Part shown: one piece after another, positions 24,273 to 34,083 of the stretch | Layout of the letters: each line of letters begins with the position of its first letter | Numbering within the stretch: position 1 is the stretch's first letter | Source: Planctomycetota bacterium | Lineage (GTDB): Bacteria > Planctomycetota > UBA8742 > UBA2392 | Direction of reading: 5' to 3' | Length of the DNA: 64,000 nucleotides | Assembly (NCBI GenBank): GCA_027493625.1 | Contig: JAOSKM010000001.1 | Coordinates: forward strand, 525,489-589,488 | Notes under the pieces: model-generated | The model's database searches: none | What the model was told of the DNA's origin: nothing | The model's input: the letters and a program-made list of their open reading frames with translations, nothing else | Position numbers and translations under genes: made by a program

Positions 24273-26207
24273 TTACGCCTTGGTCAGCGCCTTGTGACCT
24301 TGCACGATTGCATCCACCACGCCGGGGTCGGCCAGTGTGGTGATGTCGCCCAGCGCTTCGTATTCGCTTTCGGCTATCTTGCGCAGGATGCGGCGCATGA
24401 TTTTGCCGCTGCGGGTCTTGGGCAGTCCCGGCACGAACTGGATGTGGTCCGGCGTGGCGATCGGGCCGATCACCTCGCGAACTTTCTCTTTCAGCTCGCC
24501 GATCAACTCCGGGCCGGGCTTCGCATCGGGCGTCAGGTGGCAGTACGCGTAAATGCCCGTGCCCTTGATCGGGTGCGGGCAGCCCACCACCGCGGCCTCC
24601 GCCACCGCGCTGTGCTCCACCAGCGCGCTTTCGACCTCGGCCGTGCCGAGCCGGTGGCCGCTGACGTTCAGCACGTCGTCCACGCGGCCGGTGATCCAGT
24701 AGTAGCCGTCCTTGTCGCGGCTGCAGCCGTCGCCGGTGAAGTACATGCCGGGGTAGGTGCTGAAGTAGGTCTGCTTGAAGCGGGCGTGGTCGCCGAAGAT
24801 GGTTCGCGCCTGCCCGGGCCAGGAGCGCTTCAGTACCAGGTTGCCGCGCACGCCGTTGCCCTTGAGCTCGACGCCGTTGTCATCCACCAGCGCGGGCTCG
24901 ACACCGAAAAATGGCAACGTCGCCGAGCCCGGCTTGCAGGGCGTCGCGCCCGGCAGCGGCGTGATCAGGATGCCGCCGGTTTCGGTCTGCCACCAGGTGT
25001 CCACCACGGCGCAGCGCTTATCGCCGACCACGTCGTGGTACCACTGCCAGACTTCCGGGTTGATCGGCTCGCCCACGCTGCCGAGGATCCGCAGGCTGCC
25101 GCGCTTGTACTTGCTGACGTGCTCGTTGCCCTGGGCGATCAGCGCGCGGATGGCCGTCGGCGCCGTGTAGAACACGTTGATCCCCAGCTCATCCACCATG
25201 CGCCAGTAACGGCCGGCGTCCGGGTAGAGCGGCGTGCTCTCGAACATCACGGTGGTCGCGCCGTTGGCGAGCGGGCCGTAGATGATATAGCTGTGGCCCG
25301 TAACCCAGCCGATGTCCGCGGCGCAGCAGTAGACGTCGTCTTCCTTCAGGTCGAAGACGTACTCATGGGTCATGGCGGCGTAAGTGAGATAGCCGCCCGT
25401 GGTGTGCAGCACGCCCTTGGGTTTGCCGGTGCTGCCGCTCGTGTACAGGATGAACAGCGGGTCCTCGGCGTCCATCCACTCGGCCGGGCAGGTGCTGCGC
25501 TGTTTGGCGGTTTCTTCGTGCAGCCAGAAGTCGCGGCCCTGGCGCATTTGGGTTTCGGCCTCGGTGCGCTTGACCACCAGCATGGTCTTGACCATGTCGA
25601 GGCCGTCGCAGGCTTTGTCAGAGGTCTTCTTGAGCGGGATGGTGCGCCCGCCGCGCAGGCCCTCGTTGGCGGTGACCAGGACTTTGCAGCCGGCGTCGAG
25701 GATGCGGTCGCGGAGGCTGTCGGCCGAGAAGCCGGCAAACACGATGGAGTGCACGGCGCCGATGCGCGCGCAGGCCAGCATGGTGTAGGCAAGCTCGGGG
25801 ATCATGGGCAGGTAGATACAGACGCGGTCGCCTTTGCCCACGCCGTGGGCCTTGAGCACGTTGGCGACGCGGGCGACTTCGTGCTTGAGGTCGCGATAGC
25901 TGATGCGTTCGTATTCGCCGGCTTCGTCTTTGGCCCAGATGATGGCGGTCTTGTCGCCACGGTCGGCCAGGTGGCGGTCCACGCAGTTGAAGCAGGCGTT
26001 CAGCTTGCCGCCGGCGAACCAGGCGACGTCCACGGTTTCGAAGTCGTAGTCGAAAACGTGGTCGGGCTCATGGAACCAGTTCAGCCGCCTGGCCTGGCGG
26101 CCCCAGAAGGCCTCCGGCTGCTCCAGCGACTCGTGGTAAAGGCGCTGGTACTCCTCCAGCGACTTGACGCGCGCATGCTTAGAAATCTCAGGTTTCGGCG
26201 GCTCCAT
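24273..26207 (-). CDS. acs: Acetyl-CoA synthetase
   Basis: Activates acetate to acetyl-CoA through acetyl-AMP. The 644-residue protein has the family layout: FNCVDRHL near the start, P-loop-like [19 protein letters not shown], the YWITGRVDD hinge and the C-terminal [11 protein letters not shown] with the Lys that is acetylated in related enzymes. The ATG at 26207 is chosen because it fits the normal N-terminus ([10 protein letters not shown] follows) and lies after a gap of about 90 nt from the toxin-antitoxin pair. Confidence 0.96.
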   Translation of the reverse strand: MEPPKPEISKHARVKSLEEYQRLYHESLEQPEAFWGRQARRLNWFHEPDHVFDYDFETVDVAWFAGGKLNACFNCVDRHLADRGDKTAIIWAKDEAGEYERISYRDLKHEVARVANVLKAHGVGKGDRVCIYLPMIPELAYTMLACARIGAVHSIVFAGFSADSLRDRILDAGCKVLVTANEGLRGGRTIPLKKTSDKACDGLDMVKTMLVVKRTEAETQMRQGRDFWLHEETAKQRSTCPAEWMDAEDPLFILYTSGSTGKPKGVLHTTGGYLTYAAMTHEYVFDLKEDDVYCCAADIGWVTGHSYIIYGPLANGATTVMFESTPLYPDAGRYWRMVDELGINVFYTAPTAIRALIAQGNEHVSKYKRGSLRILGSVGEPINPEVWQWYHDVVGDKRCAVVDTWWQTETGGILITPLPGATPCKPGSATLPFFGVEPALVDDNGVELKGNGVRGNLVLKRSWPGQARTIFGDHARFKQTYFSTYPGMYFTGDGCSRDKDGYYWITGRVDDVLNVSGHRLGTAEVESALVEHSAVAEAAVVGCPHPIKGTGIYAYCHLTPDAKPGPELIGELKEKVREVIGPIATPDHIQFVPGLPKTRSGKIMRRILRKIAESEYEALGDITTLADPGVVDAIVQGHKALTKA

Positions 26208-26300
26208 GGCGTCTCCCTGTCGGCTGCCCCGCACCATAGCAAAGGACACGGCGAGGATGGAACGACCTCGGTTAGATGACCCAGTGTGACGTGTGGTCCG

Positions 26301-26594
26301 TCAGCCCAGACTGCTCCAGTCCGGCTGTTCGCGCGAAGGATGCCGTACGGCAAGCACCACGACACGTGTGGATTCAACCCGGTAGAACACGCGGTAGCGG
26401 AACTTCGGCACCAGCGCGCAGCGGATGCCCCGGTACATCTCGGCGCTGGACTCCGGAAATGCCCCGATTCGGCGGATCGTGAGGTTCAGCATCTCGGTGA
26501 AGCGCCAACCCAGGCCGTCTTGTTGATGTTGGAGGTAATCGTGAGCTTCCTCCGCATCATGGAATGCGGAAGATCGAATCTCGACGGGAAGCAT
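26301..26594 (-). CDS. ParE/RelE-type toxin
   Basis: A 97-residue toxin of the RelE/ParE superfamily. Family features are AFHDAEEAHDYL near the N-terminus, a middle segment IRRIGAFPESS, and the late strands YRGIRCALVPKFRYRVFYRVE and VVVLAVRHPSREQ. The start overlaps the antitoxin stop (ATGA). RelE-type toxins cleave mRNA on ribosomes and ParE types act on gyrase; this cannot be decided here. Confidence 0.85.
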   Translation of the reverse strand: MLPVEIRSSAFHDAEEAHDYLQHQQDGLGWRFTEMLNLTIRRIGAFPESSAEMYRGIRCALVPKFRYRVFYRVESTRVVVLAVRHPSREQPDWSSLG

Positions 26595-26827
26595 CAGGTG
26601 CGGTCCTTGCCGCGCAGACGTGCGATGGCTTCTTCGGCCGGGATCGTGTCGTGCGGATTGGCTTCGTGTTCAGCCAGTCGCTGGTCCAGCAACGCCTTTT
26701 CCTCGGCAGTGAGCTCGACATCGTTTTCGCCGGAGAGTGTCGACCAGAGCTCCAACAGCAACTGCAGGCGCTCACTGTCGCTGAGATTGGCAAACTGCTC
26801 TTTGATCTTGGCAACGGCGCTGGTCAT
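26594..26827 (-). CDS. Addiction-module antitoxin
   Basis: A 77-residue acidic protein with KIKEQFANLSDSERLQLLLELW, then LTAEEKALLDQRLAEHEANP, which is typical of the small antitoxin family often annotated 'addiction module component' (TIGR02574). It precedes the ParE/RelE-like toxin with a 4-nt overlap. The pair is the only obvious mobile-type cargo here; no integrase or IS is nearby. Confidence 0.85.
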   Translation of the reverse strand: MTSAVAKIKEQFANLSDSERLQLLLELWSTLSGENDVELTAEEKALLDQRLAEHEANPHDTIPAEEAIARLRGKDRT

Positions 26828-26880
26828 GACGGCAAGTCTAACATCCTCGCGAACGTCGGGCAGGCGGTTTTCATGTGAAC

Positions 26881-26902
26881 GGGCGGCGCTTTCGCGCCGC
26901 CC
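26881..26902 (-). terminator. Hairpin downstream of the P5C dehydrogenase gene
   Basis: Arms GGGCGGCGC and GCGCCGCCC with loop TTTC, 27 nt after the corrected stop at 26929. It separates that gene from the toxin-antitoxin operon. Confidence 0.6.
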
Positions 26903-26928
26903 GAGAACTACCATCTACAAACCATCAA

Positions 26929-28492
26929 CTACCAACTGGTCTTCTCACTCACCAGCTTGGCCTGGGTGAAGAGCAGCAGGTACTCCTTGCCGCCGGCCTT
27001 TGAATCCGTGCCGCTCATGTTGGAAGCCGCCGAAGGGCTGGCTGCCCACCAGCGCGCCGGTGCACTTGCGGTTGAAGTACAGGTTGCCGACGTGGAAGTC
27101 GCGCCTTGCCAGCTCCAGGTGCTCAGCCTTGCGTGAGTACACCGCGCCGGTCAGGCCGTACTCGGTGCTGTTCACGATGTCGAGGCCCTCCTGGAAGGTC
27201 TTGGCGCGCAGGCACGCCAGCACGGGGCCGAAGATTTCTTCGCAATGGATGCGCGCGTCGGCCTTCACTTCGCCGAAGATCGTGGGCTCGATGAAATAGC
27301 CGCTCTTGTCGCCTTCTTTGGCGCCCGCCAGCAGCTTGCCTTCCTTGGTGCCGACGGCGATGTACTTCATGATCGACTCCTGCGCCTTCTTGTCGATCAC
27401 CGGGCCCATGAAGTTGGCCTTGTCCTCGGTCGGGCCGACCTTGAGAGCCTTGGTCTTCTCGACCACCAGCGGCACCACCTTGTCGTAGGCTTCACCCACG
27501 AAGATCGCGCGCGAGCAGGCGCTGCACTTCTGGCCCTGGAAGCCGAAGGCCGCGGCCACGATGGCATTGGCGGCGTCCTCGTAGTCGCTGCCCTCGTCGA
27601 TCAGCATGGCGTCCTTGCCGCCCATCTCGAGGATCGTGCGCTTGATCCAGACCTGACCCTGGGCCAGCTTGCCGCATTTCTCGGCGATGCCGAGGCCCAC
27701 TTCCTTGCTGCCGGTGAAGGCCACCATGCGGGTCAGCGGGTGCTCAACAATCGCGTTGCCGACGTCGCCGCCGCCGCCCGGGATGAACTGCAGCACGCCC
27801 GCGGGCAGGCCCGCTTCTTCAAGGATTTCGACGAAGCGCGCGGCGATCAGCGGCGTCACGCTGGCCGGCTTCAACACCACGGTGTTGCCGGTCACCAGCG
27901 CAGCTACGGTCATGCCGGCCATGATCGCGAGCGGGAAGTTCCAGGGCGGAATCACGCTGACCACGCCCAGCGGAATGAAGTACTGGTTGTTGTCTTCGCC
28001 CGGCAGGTCGGTCAGCGGCTGGGGCTCGCCCTGCAGCTTCATGGCTTCGCGGGCGTAGAACTCGCAGAAGTCGATAGCCTCGGCCGTGTCGGCGTCGGCC
28101 TCGGTCCAGTTCTTGCCGGATTCTAGAATCAGGTAGGCGTTCAGTTCGTCGCGATACTTGCGGCGCATCAGGCCGGCGGCGCGCATCAGGATGCGCGCGC
28201 GCATGCCGACGTCGGTCTTGCGCCAGTAGTTGGTGAACTTGTCGTGGGCGTACTCGACGGCGCGCTTGGCGAGGTCGCCGTTGGCCTTGATCACACGGCC
28301 GAGCAACTCGGAGTGGTTGCTGGGGTTGTGGGACTCGATGGTCTCGCCGTCTTTGTCGAGCTCGCCGCACAGGCGCAGGGGGCGGATTTCGTTGGCGCGC
28401 TCGCGCACCTTCACGAAGCCCTTCTTCACGGCCGCGATGCGGTCTTCAGTCCAGTTGACGGTGATCGGTTCGTTGGCGAAAGGAGTCGGCAT
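26929..28492 (-). CDS. pruA: L-glutamate gamma-semialdehyde (P5C) dehydrogenase, 1-nt insertion near the C-terminus
   Basis: NAD-dependent aldehyde dehydrogenase completing proline breakdown to glutamate. The ~521-residue protein has PPWNFPLAIMAGM, the catalytic Glu in ILEMGGKDAM and the catalytic Cys in FGFQGQKCSACSR, then EEIFGPVLA. The RocA-like residues KCSACSR and FNRKCTGALVGSQPFGGF favour P5C dehydrogenase. After FGGF an extra G at 27022-27023 shifts the frame. Removing it gives the expected NMSGTDSKAGGKEYLLLFTQAK ending at 26929. No proline dehydrogenase gene is adjacent. Confidence 0.88.
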
Positions 28493-28562
28493 GACGGTCT
28501 CCGGAGTCCGGGTTTCAAAGGACCGGCGACTTTAGTTAGAGGCGGAGATAGGGCAAGCACAC

Positions 28563-28590
28563 GTAGGGGCGACGCAAGCGTCGCCCCTAC
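28563..28590. repeat. Palindromic element / terminator
   Basis: A perfect 13-bp inverted repeat, GTAGGGGCGACGC and GCGTCGCCCCTAC, around AA. It overlaps the stop codon of the methyltransferase gene on the minus strand and can act as its terminator. Its sequence is like dispersed palindromes seen in many draft bacterial genomes; one copy is seen in this window. Confidence 0.55.
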
Positions 28591-29534
28591 AGCGAATCCA
28601 CCAGCTTGCGCAGCTGGGCAATGTGTTCCGGCCCGGTGCGGCAGCAGCCGCCGATGATGTTGGCCCCGGCCTTGATCCACTCGCGTGCGTACTCGGCAAA
28701 GTGCTCGGCGTCGTTCTCACCGACCCAGCAGCGATGCTCCGCATCCCAAGCCTCGCCGCTGTTGGGGTAGACGACGGGCAAAAAGCCCCAGTTCTTGAGT
28801 TGATTCACGATGCGTGCGGCATCTCGTGGTGGAATGCAGTTTGTCCCCACCAGTCTCCCACCCCACATCCACTTCATCTGGTCGCACAGGCTGAACAGCG
28901 GCATGCCGTCCGCCAGCTCGGCCTCATCACGGTACTTGACCACGAAACTCACCCATGCGGGGACGCGGTGGATGTCTAGCAGGTCCTCGAACGCCCAGAA
29001 CTCCTCGGCGCAAGGAATGGTCTCGAACGCAACCAGGTCGGCAGCGCTCTGAATGAGCAATTCAAAACGCTCACGATGAAAATTGAAGAGTTCCTCAGTC
29101 GACAGCCCGTATCTACCCTTGTATTCGCTGCCGTCGGCCAGGTACGCGCCGTAGGGGCCGATACTGGCTGCGATCAGAGGCTTGCGGTCTTCGGGCAGGT
29201 GTTCGTCCAGCTCGCTGAGGAAGCGGTCGCGGGCTTTCACGGCCACCTCGACGCTTTTCCATAGCGCGTCCTCGGCCTGCTCGTGTGTGTAGCCAGCCTC
29301 CTTCGTGCCCTGGAACGTCAACTGGTAGCTGCTGGTGATGATGATGTCGGCGCCGGCTTTCAGGTAATCGTAATGCAGCTGCTCGATCGCGCCCGGGTCG
29401 TCCAGCAGCACTTGGGCCGACCACAGCTTGCCGCTGATGTCATGGCCGCGCTTTTCCAGCTCCGTGGCCAGCCCGCCGTCCAGCACGTGCACGCGCGACT
29501 TGAACCGTTTGATGAGTTCCTGCGGGTCTCGCAT
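28587..29534 (-). CDS. Homocysteine S-methyltransferase family protein
   Basis: Zinc-dependent methyltransferase that moves a methyl group, commonly from S-methylmethionine, to homocysteine. The 315-residue barrel has LDGGLATELEKRG near the N-terminus, AASIGPYGAYLADGSEY, the first Cys ligand in GTNC, and the paired Cys in IIGGCCRTGPEHI near the end. This is the MmuM/BHMT arrangement. ATG 29534 begins directly before the conserved start. Confidence 0.88.
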   Translation of the reverse strand: MRDPQELIKRFKSRVHVLDGGLATELEKRGHDISGKLWSAQVLLDDPGAIEQLHYDYLKAGADIIITSSYQLTFQGTKEAGYTHEQAEDALWKSVEVAVKARDRFLSELDEHLPEDRKPLIAASIGPYGAYLADGSEYKGRYGLSTEELFNFHRERFELLIQSAADLVAFETIPCAEEFWAFEDLLDIHRVPAWVSFVVKYRDEAELADGMPLFSLCDQMKWMWGGRLVGTNCIPPRDAARIVNQLKNWGFLPVVYPNSGEAWDAEHRCWVGENDAEHFAEYAREWIKAGANIIGGCCRTGPEHIAQLRKLVDSL

Positions 29535-29704
29535 GACACCAGCATACCCAACTGCGAGCCTCGCGCAGAGGGCCGCATTCCTCCCCATTCGCTGCGTGAT
29601 GATCCTGCTGTACGCAGGCACGGTGGAATTGCGGGCCGAATTCCGCATCGGTCCGGCGCGGCCCTCGCTAAACTGCCGCCGGCTTCGAACCAGGGGGGCG
29701 GACC

Positions 29705-31261
29705 ATGGCTCGTACACCGTTGATGGCGCGGCTGCGCCTGCTGGCTCGTGTGGCGCAGCTTTCACGGCGCAGCGGTATCCCGACAGACGAACTGATTGAA
29801 CTGCCGCGGCGCCGATTCCTGCAGGCGGCCGTGGGCGGCCTGGCGGTCAGCGCGCTGGCGGGCGGCGCATCCTGCGCCAGCACGCAGAAGGGCAGCGGCG
29901 GCGGCAACGGCCCGCGCGTGGCGATCGTTGGCGCAGGCATCGCGGGCCTGCACTGCGCGTACCTGCTGAAGCAGGGCGGCATCCGCGCCGAGGTTTACGA
30001 GGCCGCGGACCGCACCGGCGGCCGTATCTTCACCAGGGACGACATCCTGAACCCGGGCCAGACGCTGGAAATCGGCGGCTCGTTCATCGACAGCACCCAC
30101 GCAGACATGCTGAAACTGTGCAAGGAGTTCGGCCTGCCGCTGCTGGACATGACCAGCGACAAGGGCATGAAGCCCTGCGCCTACTTCTTCGACGGCCGGC
30201 ACTACAGCGAGCGCGAAGTGCTGGACGCGCTCAAGCCCTACGTCGAGCGCATCGGCGCCGACGCCGCGCTTATGGAGATGGAGTGGGACAAGTTCGTGAA
30301 AGATCCCCGCGTCGCGAAGCTGGACACCACGGGCATCGGCGAATACCTCGATTCGCTGGGCGTCAGCGGCTGGCTGCGCAAGCTGCTGGAGGTCGCCTTC
30401 GTCACCGAGTACGGCCTGGATGCCAACGAGCAATCCGCCTTCAACATGCTGTCGCTGATCGGCCTCGACACCGGCGCCGAGACCTGGGAAGCCTTCGGCG
30501 ACAGCGACGAACGCTACAAAGTCAAGGGCGGCAACCAGCGCGTGGTGGATGAACTGGCCAAGCGCGTCGAAGAACAGATCGAAACCGGCCGTAAACTTGA
30601 AGGCATCAGCGAGGTCGCGGGCGGCTACAAGCTGGCCTTCAGCGGCGGACGCGAAGTGACGGCCGACTACGTGGTGCTGACCCTGCCCTTCACCCTGCTG
30701 CGCGAAGTGAAGCTGGACGTGAAACTGCCGGCGGAGAAGACCCGCGCCATCAATGAGCTGGGCTACGGCATGAACGCCAAGCTGATGATCGGGATGTCCA
30801 AGCGCGTGTGGCGCGAGCAGGGCTACGGCGGGAACATCTTCACGGATCAGCCCTTCCAACTGGCGTGGGACAACGCCCGCCTGCAACCCGGCGCGGCAGG
30901 CGGCATCACGCTGTACTCAGGCGGCAAGGCGGCGCTCGAAGTCGGGCAGGGCACGCCTAAATCTCAGGTTGAGCGTCTGCTGCCCGGCCTCGAAAAGGCC
31001 TACCCCGGCGCCGAGTGGGCCTACACCGGCAAGCTGCTCCGCATGCACTGGCCCAGCCACGCGTTCACCAAAGCCAGCTACGCCTGCTATCGCCCGGGGC
31101 AGTGGACCACCATCGCCGGCCACGAGATCGAGCCCGTGGGCAACCTGCTGTTCGCCGGCGAGCACTGCAGCGGCGACTTCCAGGGCTACATGAACGGCGG
31201 CGCCGAGACAGGGCGCGTCGCCGCGGAAGCCATCCTCGCGCAAGTGGGTAAACCGAAGTAG
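29705..31261 (+). CDS. Tat-exported FAD-dependent amine oxidase
   Basis: A 518-residue flavoprotein oxidase of the monoamine-oxidase superfamily. A twin-arginine signal (LPRRRFLQAAVGG, about residues 33-45) ends near GGASC, so it may be exported folded and lipidated. The FAD-binding loop is AIVGAGIAGLHCAYLL, followed by EAADRTGGRIFT. The C-terminal FAD motif is LLFAGEHCSGDFQGYMNGGAETG. The amine substrate is unknown. The long stretch before the RR motif (32 residues) is unusual, and a later start is possible. Confidence 0.85.
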   Translation: MARTPLMARLRLLARVAQLSRRSGIPTDELIELPRRRFLQAAVGGLAVSALAGGASCASTQKGSGGGNGPRVAIVGAGIAGLHCAYLLKQGGIRAEVYEAADRTGGRIFTRDDILNPGQTLEIGGSFIDSTHADMLKLCKEFGLPLLDMTSDKGMKPCAYFFDGRHYSEREVLDALKPYVERIGADAALMEMEWDKFVKDPRVAKLDTTGIGEYLDSLGVSGWLRKLLEVAFVTEYGLDANEQSAFNMLSLIGLDTGAETWEAFGDSDERYKVKGGNQRVVDELAKRVEEQIETGRKLEGISEVAGGYKLAFSGGREVTADYVVLTLPFTLLREVKLDVKLPAEKTRAINELGYGMNAKLMIGMSKRVWREQGYGGNIFTDQPFQLAWDNARLQPGAAGGITLYSGGKAALEVGQGTPKSQVERLLPGLEKAYPGAEWAYTGKLLRMHWPSHAFTKASYACYRPGQWTTIAGHEIEPVGNLLFAGEHCSGDFQGYMNGGAETGRVAAEAILAQVGKPK

Positions 31262-31321
31262 CGGCAGTTGGCGGCAGACCGCCTTTCAAGCACAATGGCG
31301 CCCGTCACCCAGAGAGCTTAG

Positions 31322-32410
31322 ATGGCAACCACAGGCAAGCCGAGCAAGACCACCATCCGGCTGTCGGCCGGGTCACGGCGCCTGTTCGTTGCCATCGACT
31401 ACGTGTGCCTGGCCGGCCTCACGGTTCATGCCTGCTTCATTCCGCTGTTCTGGCTGCTGGGTGTGCCGTTGATGGCGGGTGTCAACGTGGCGGCCGTCGT
31501 TGTCTGGCTGATGGCGCGGCTGGTGAACCGGCGCGGCAAGCTGGACCTTGCCGTGGTGATGGTCAAGCTGGTGGTGGCGGCCCACGCCACGCTGGCAGTC
31601 ACCAAGCTCGGTTGGGAGAGCGGATTCCACTTCTATCTCTGGCCGCTGATCCCCTTCGCCGGGCTCAATGAACGCATCTCGCCGCGCGTGGTGTTCATCG
31701 AGGTTGCCGCCCTGTTTGTGCTGTACTCGGTGCTGTTCTGGTTCACACGCGACATCCAGTTCAGCGGCCCATCGCCGCAGATGTCGCGCTCCATTCCTTT
31801 CATGAACGTCGGCGTGGTGTTCACGGCGATGGGCATGGCGGCGGTGTACTACAGGCTTGCGACCACGGCCGCGGAGCAGCGCCTGAAGGTGCAGGCCTCC
31901 ACTGACGAGTTGACCGGCCTCACCAACCGCCGCCGCATGCTCGAGTACATCAACGAAGAGCTGAAACGCATCCGCCGCAGCGGCCGCAGCGCCACGCTGA
32001 TCATGGGCGACGTGGACCACTTCAAGCAGGTCAACGACAAGTACGGCCACCAGGCCGGCGACGCCGTGCTGATCGAGGTGGCGGAACAGCTGCGGGCCAG
32101 CCTGCGTTCACAGGACTTCATCGCGCGCTGGGGCGGTGAGGAATTCCTGTTCCTGCTGCCCGAGACCGATGTAAGCGGCGCGCAGATCGCCGCCGAGAAG
32201 CTGCGCGAGGCGATCCGCGGCCGCGAGATCGAATGCGACGGCCGCAAGCTGAAGGTCACCATGACCTACGGCATCGCGCCGCTCGACAGCGGAGCAGGCA
32301 TCGATGAGTCGATCAGCCACGCGGACGACGCGCTGTACCAGGGCAAGAAAGCCGGGCGCGACCGCGTGGTACAGTGGCAGGCCGCCGACGCGACGCCCGC
32401 CGGTGCGTAA
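31322..32410 (+). CDS. Membrane-bound diguanylate cyclase (GGDEF)
   Basis: Makes cyclic di-GMP, which usually controls attachment and motility. The N-terminal half (about residues 20-185) has five or six membrane helices. A GGDEF domain follows with DELTGLTNRRRM, GDVDHFKQVNDKYGH and the active-site loop WGGEEF. RSQD lies five residues before GGEEF and is the product-inhibition I-site (RxxD). All catalytic residues are kept, so it should be active. No partner EAL domain is in the window. Confidence 0.93.
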   Translation: MATTGKPSKTTIRLSAGSRRLFVAIDYVCLAGLTVHACFIPLFWLLGVPLMAGVNVAAVVVWLMARLVNRRGKLDLAVVMVKLVVAAHATLAVTKLGWESGFHFYLWPLIPFAGLNERISPRVVFIEVAALFVLYSVLFWFTRDIQFSGPSPQMSRSIPFMNVGVVFTAMGMAAVYYRLATTAAEQRLKVQASTDELTGLTNRRRMLEYINEELKRIRRSGRSATLIMGDVDHFKQVNDKYGHQAGDAVLIEVAEQLRASLRSQDFIARWGGEEFLFLLPETDVSGAQIAAEKLREAIRGREIECDGRKLKVTMTYGIAPLDSGAGIDESISHADDALYQGKKAGRDRVVQWQAADATPAGA

Positions 32411-32461
32411 GGTTGCATCTGCATCATCCACTTGCCTTCTGGGGCCTTCACCGGAGATGCC

Positions 32462-33916
32462 ATGAAATCTGTATTCACCACGCTGTTCGCCTTCGCCCTG
32501 CTGGTCGCGATGGCCGTTCCGGGCCATGCGGGCGATGAGTTCAACTATGAGGGCGAACGCGCGAAGCTGCACGAGTTCCTGGCCGACAAGCACGTGGACG
32601 TGGGCGACGAGTACAAGAAGGCGCTGATCTTCACCATGGCGCGCAAGCAGTACGACCGCGCCCGCGAGCTCGAGCCCGAGAACAAGAAGGCCTGGAAGGG
32701 CCTCGGCTACAAGCAGAAGAGCGGGAAGTGGGTGCCCGATGAGCTGATGCCGGACAAGGACGAAGTCCACGGCAGCGCTTTCCTTGAAGCGCGCAAGAAG
32801 CCCGACGAAAAGAAGAACGAAGCCTACGACAAGTGCGCCGAGCGCTGCCGCAAACTGGTGGAAAAAGCCCAGGGCGCCGGCGACCTGCGCAGCGCGCGCA
32901 TCTTCGCCATCGACCTGCTGTACTACGCGCCCGAAGACGCGGCCGCCCACAAGCTGCGCGGCCACGAGCGTGACGGCGACAACTGGGTGCCGGGCTTCGC
33001 CAGGAAGTGGCGCGACGAGGGACACAAGATTGTCGAGGCCGCAAGCTTCGGCGACGAGGTGGAAGGCGAGGACGAGCAGGCCACGGCCATCGGCGCCAAG
33101 TTCAACCGCCGCCAGAGCGAGTGGCTGATGGCGCGCACCACGCACGACAACCCGCGCGTGAAGTTTCTACACCGTAACGGCGACGCCACCATCAAGCGCG
33201 CCGTGGAACTGCTGGGCAAGGAGGGCGCGCCCTTCGGCGGCCACCAGTACACGATTCTGGCGCTGCAGAACCGCGACGAGTACGAGGCCATGCTGAGCAA
33301 GTCGCTGAAGCTGGAGGGCGACAAGCTGGCCTTCGCCAAGCGCCTCAGCGGCCACGGCCAGAGCAAGCCCTACGGCTACTTCTGCTGGTCCAACACCGAC
33401 GCCAGCGCCGATGACATGCTGTGCAACACCGTGGCCCTGCGCGTGCTGGCCCACGCCCAGAGCGGCAGCAGCGACCGCGCGCCCTGGGTGGATACCGGCT
33501 TCGGCTACCTGGTGACCTCGCAGGTGCTGGGCACCACCATGGTGCAGCGCTACACGCTGAAGGAGATCGGCGCTACCACGGCCGACGACGAGATCATCCC
33601 GGAATTCACCAAGAAGTCAGGCACGCCGGAGCTGCTGCGCGAAGTGGCGCTCTACAACGTGAATTTTAACCGCGACATCCCGCTCGAGCAGCTGATGGGC
33701 ACGGAGACCAACGACATGCAGCAAGCCCACGCGGCCAAGGCCTTCAGCTTCATGGAGTTCATCTGCGACCAGCACGCCGAACAGGCCCGCAAGTGGCTGA
33801 AACGAGGCGGAGCCAAAACCGCCCGCGAACGCATCAAGGCCCTCGAGGAAGACTTCGGCAAGTCGATAGATGAGCTGGAAACCACCTGGCGCGAGTGGGT
33901 GCTGGCAAACTACTAA
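32462..33916 (+). CDS. Secreted protein with short WVP repeats, unknown function
   Basis: A 484-residue protein with a clear signal peptide (MKSVFTTLFAFALLVAMAVPGHA). Two copies of a short unit, KAWKGLGYKQKSGKWVP (about residue 79) and AAHKLRGHERDGDNWVP (about 165), resemble repeats I associate with secreted planctomycete proteins. The C-terminal ~200 residues look like a degenerate peptidase-like domain (SFMEFICDQHAEQARKWL) but no HExxH is seen. ATG 32462 is chosen because it starts the signal peptide. I do not recognise a function. Confidence 0.7.
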   Translation: MKSVFTTLFAFALLVAMAVPGHAGDEFNYEGERAKLHEFLADKHVDVGDEYKKALIFTMARKQYDRARELEPENKKAWKGLGYKQKSGKWVPDELMPDKDEVHGSAFLEARKKPDEKKNEAYDKCAERCRKLVEKAQGAGDLRSARIFAIDLLYYAPEDAAAHKLRGHERDGDNWVPGFARKWRDEGHKIVEAASFGDEVEGEDEQATAIGAKFNRRQSEWLMARTTHDNPRVKFLHRNGDATIKRAVELLGKEGAPFGGHQYTILALQNRDEYEAMLSKSLKLEGDKLAFAKRLSGHGQSKPYGYFCWSNTDASADDMLCNTVALRVLAHAQSGSSDRAPWVDTGFGYLVTSQVLGTTMVQRYTLKEIGATTADDEIIPEFTKKSGTPELLREVALYNVNFNRDIPLEQLMGTETNDMQQAHAAKAFSFMEFICDQHAEQARKWLKRGGAKTARERIKALEEDFGKSIDELETTWREWVLANY

Positions 33917-34019
33917 GCCCGACGTGGCATCGACGCCCCGTCGATGCCCGCGCGGGCGGTGGCGGCGCTGTCGCTGTCGCCGGTGGCACATTACCGTTGA
34001 AAACATGTTTTGGGTGGCG

Positions 34020-34035
34020 CCGACAATCTTGTCGG
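34020..34035. repeat. Palindromic core repeat, copy A
   Basis: CCGACAA-TC-TTGTCGG between two convergent genes. A second copy with the same core, inverted orientation and a similar flank (TTGGG-TGG upstream) is at 35689-35710. The rest of the gap 33917-34083 shows only GC-rich short repeats. Confidence 0.5.
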
Positions 34036-34083
34036 CGGTCGCGCCGACTCTGGCGCGACAATTTCGGCATGCCACGCTGTCGG

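Noticed and set aside
23094..26279. A 1061-codon open frame on the plus strand across the acs region
   Set aside because: It is an artefact of GC-rich codon bias opposite acs and its neighbours. Its product has no recognisable domain, and acs on the other strand is complete.
26301..26827. A genomic island around the toxin-antitoxin pair
   Set aside because: No integrase, IS, tRNA or direct repeats flank it, and both neighbours are ordinary metabolic genes.
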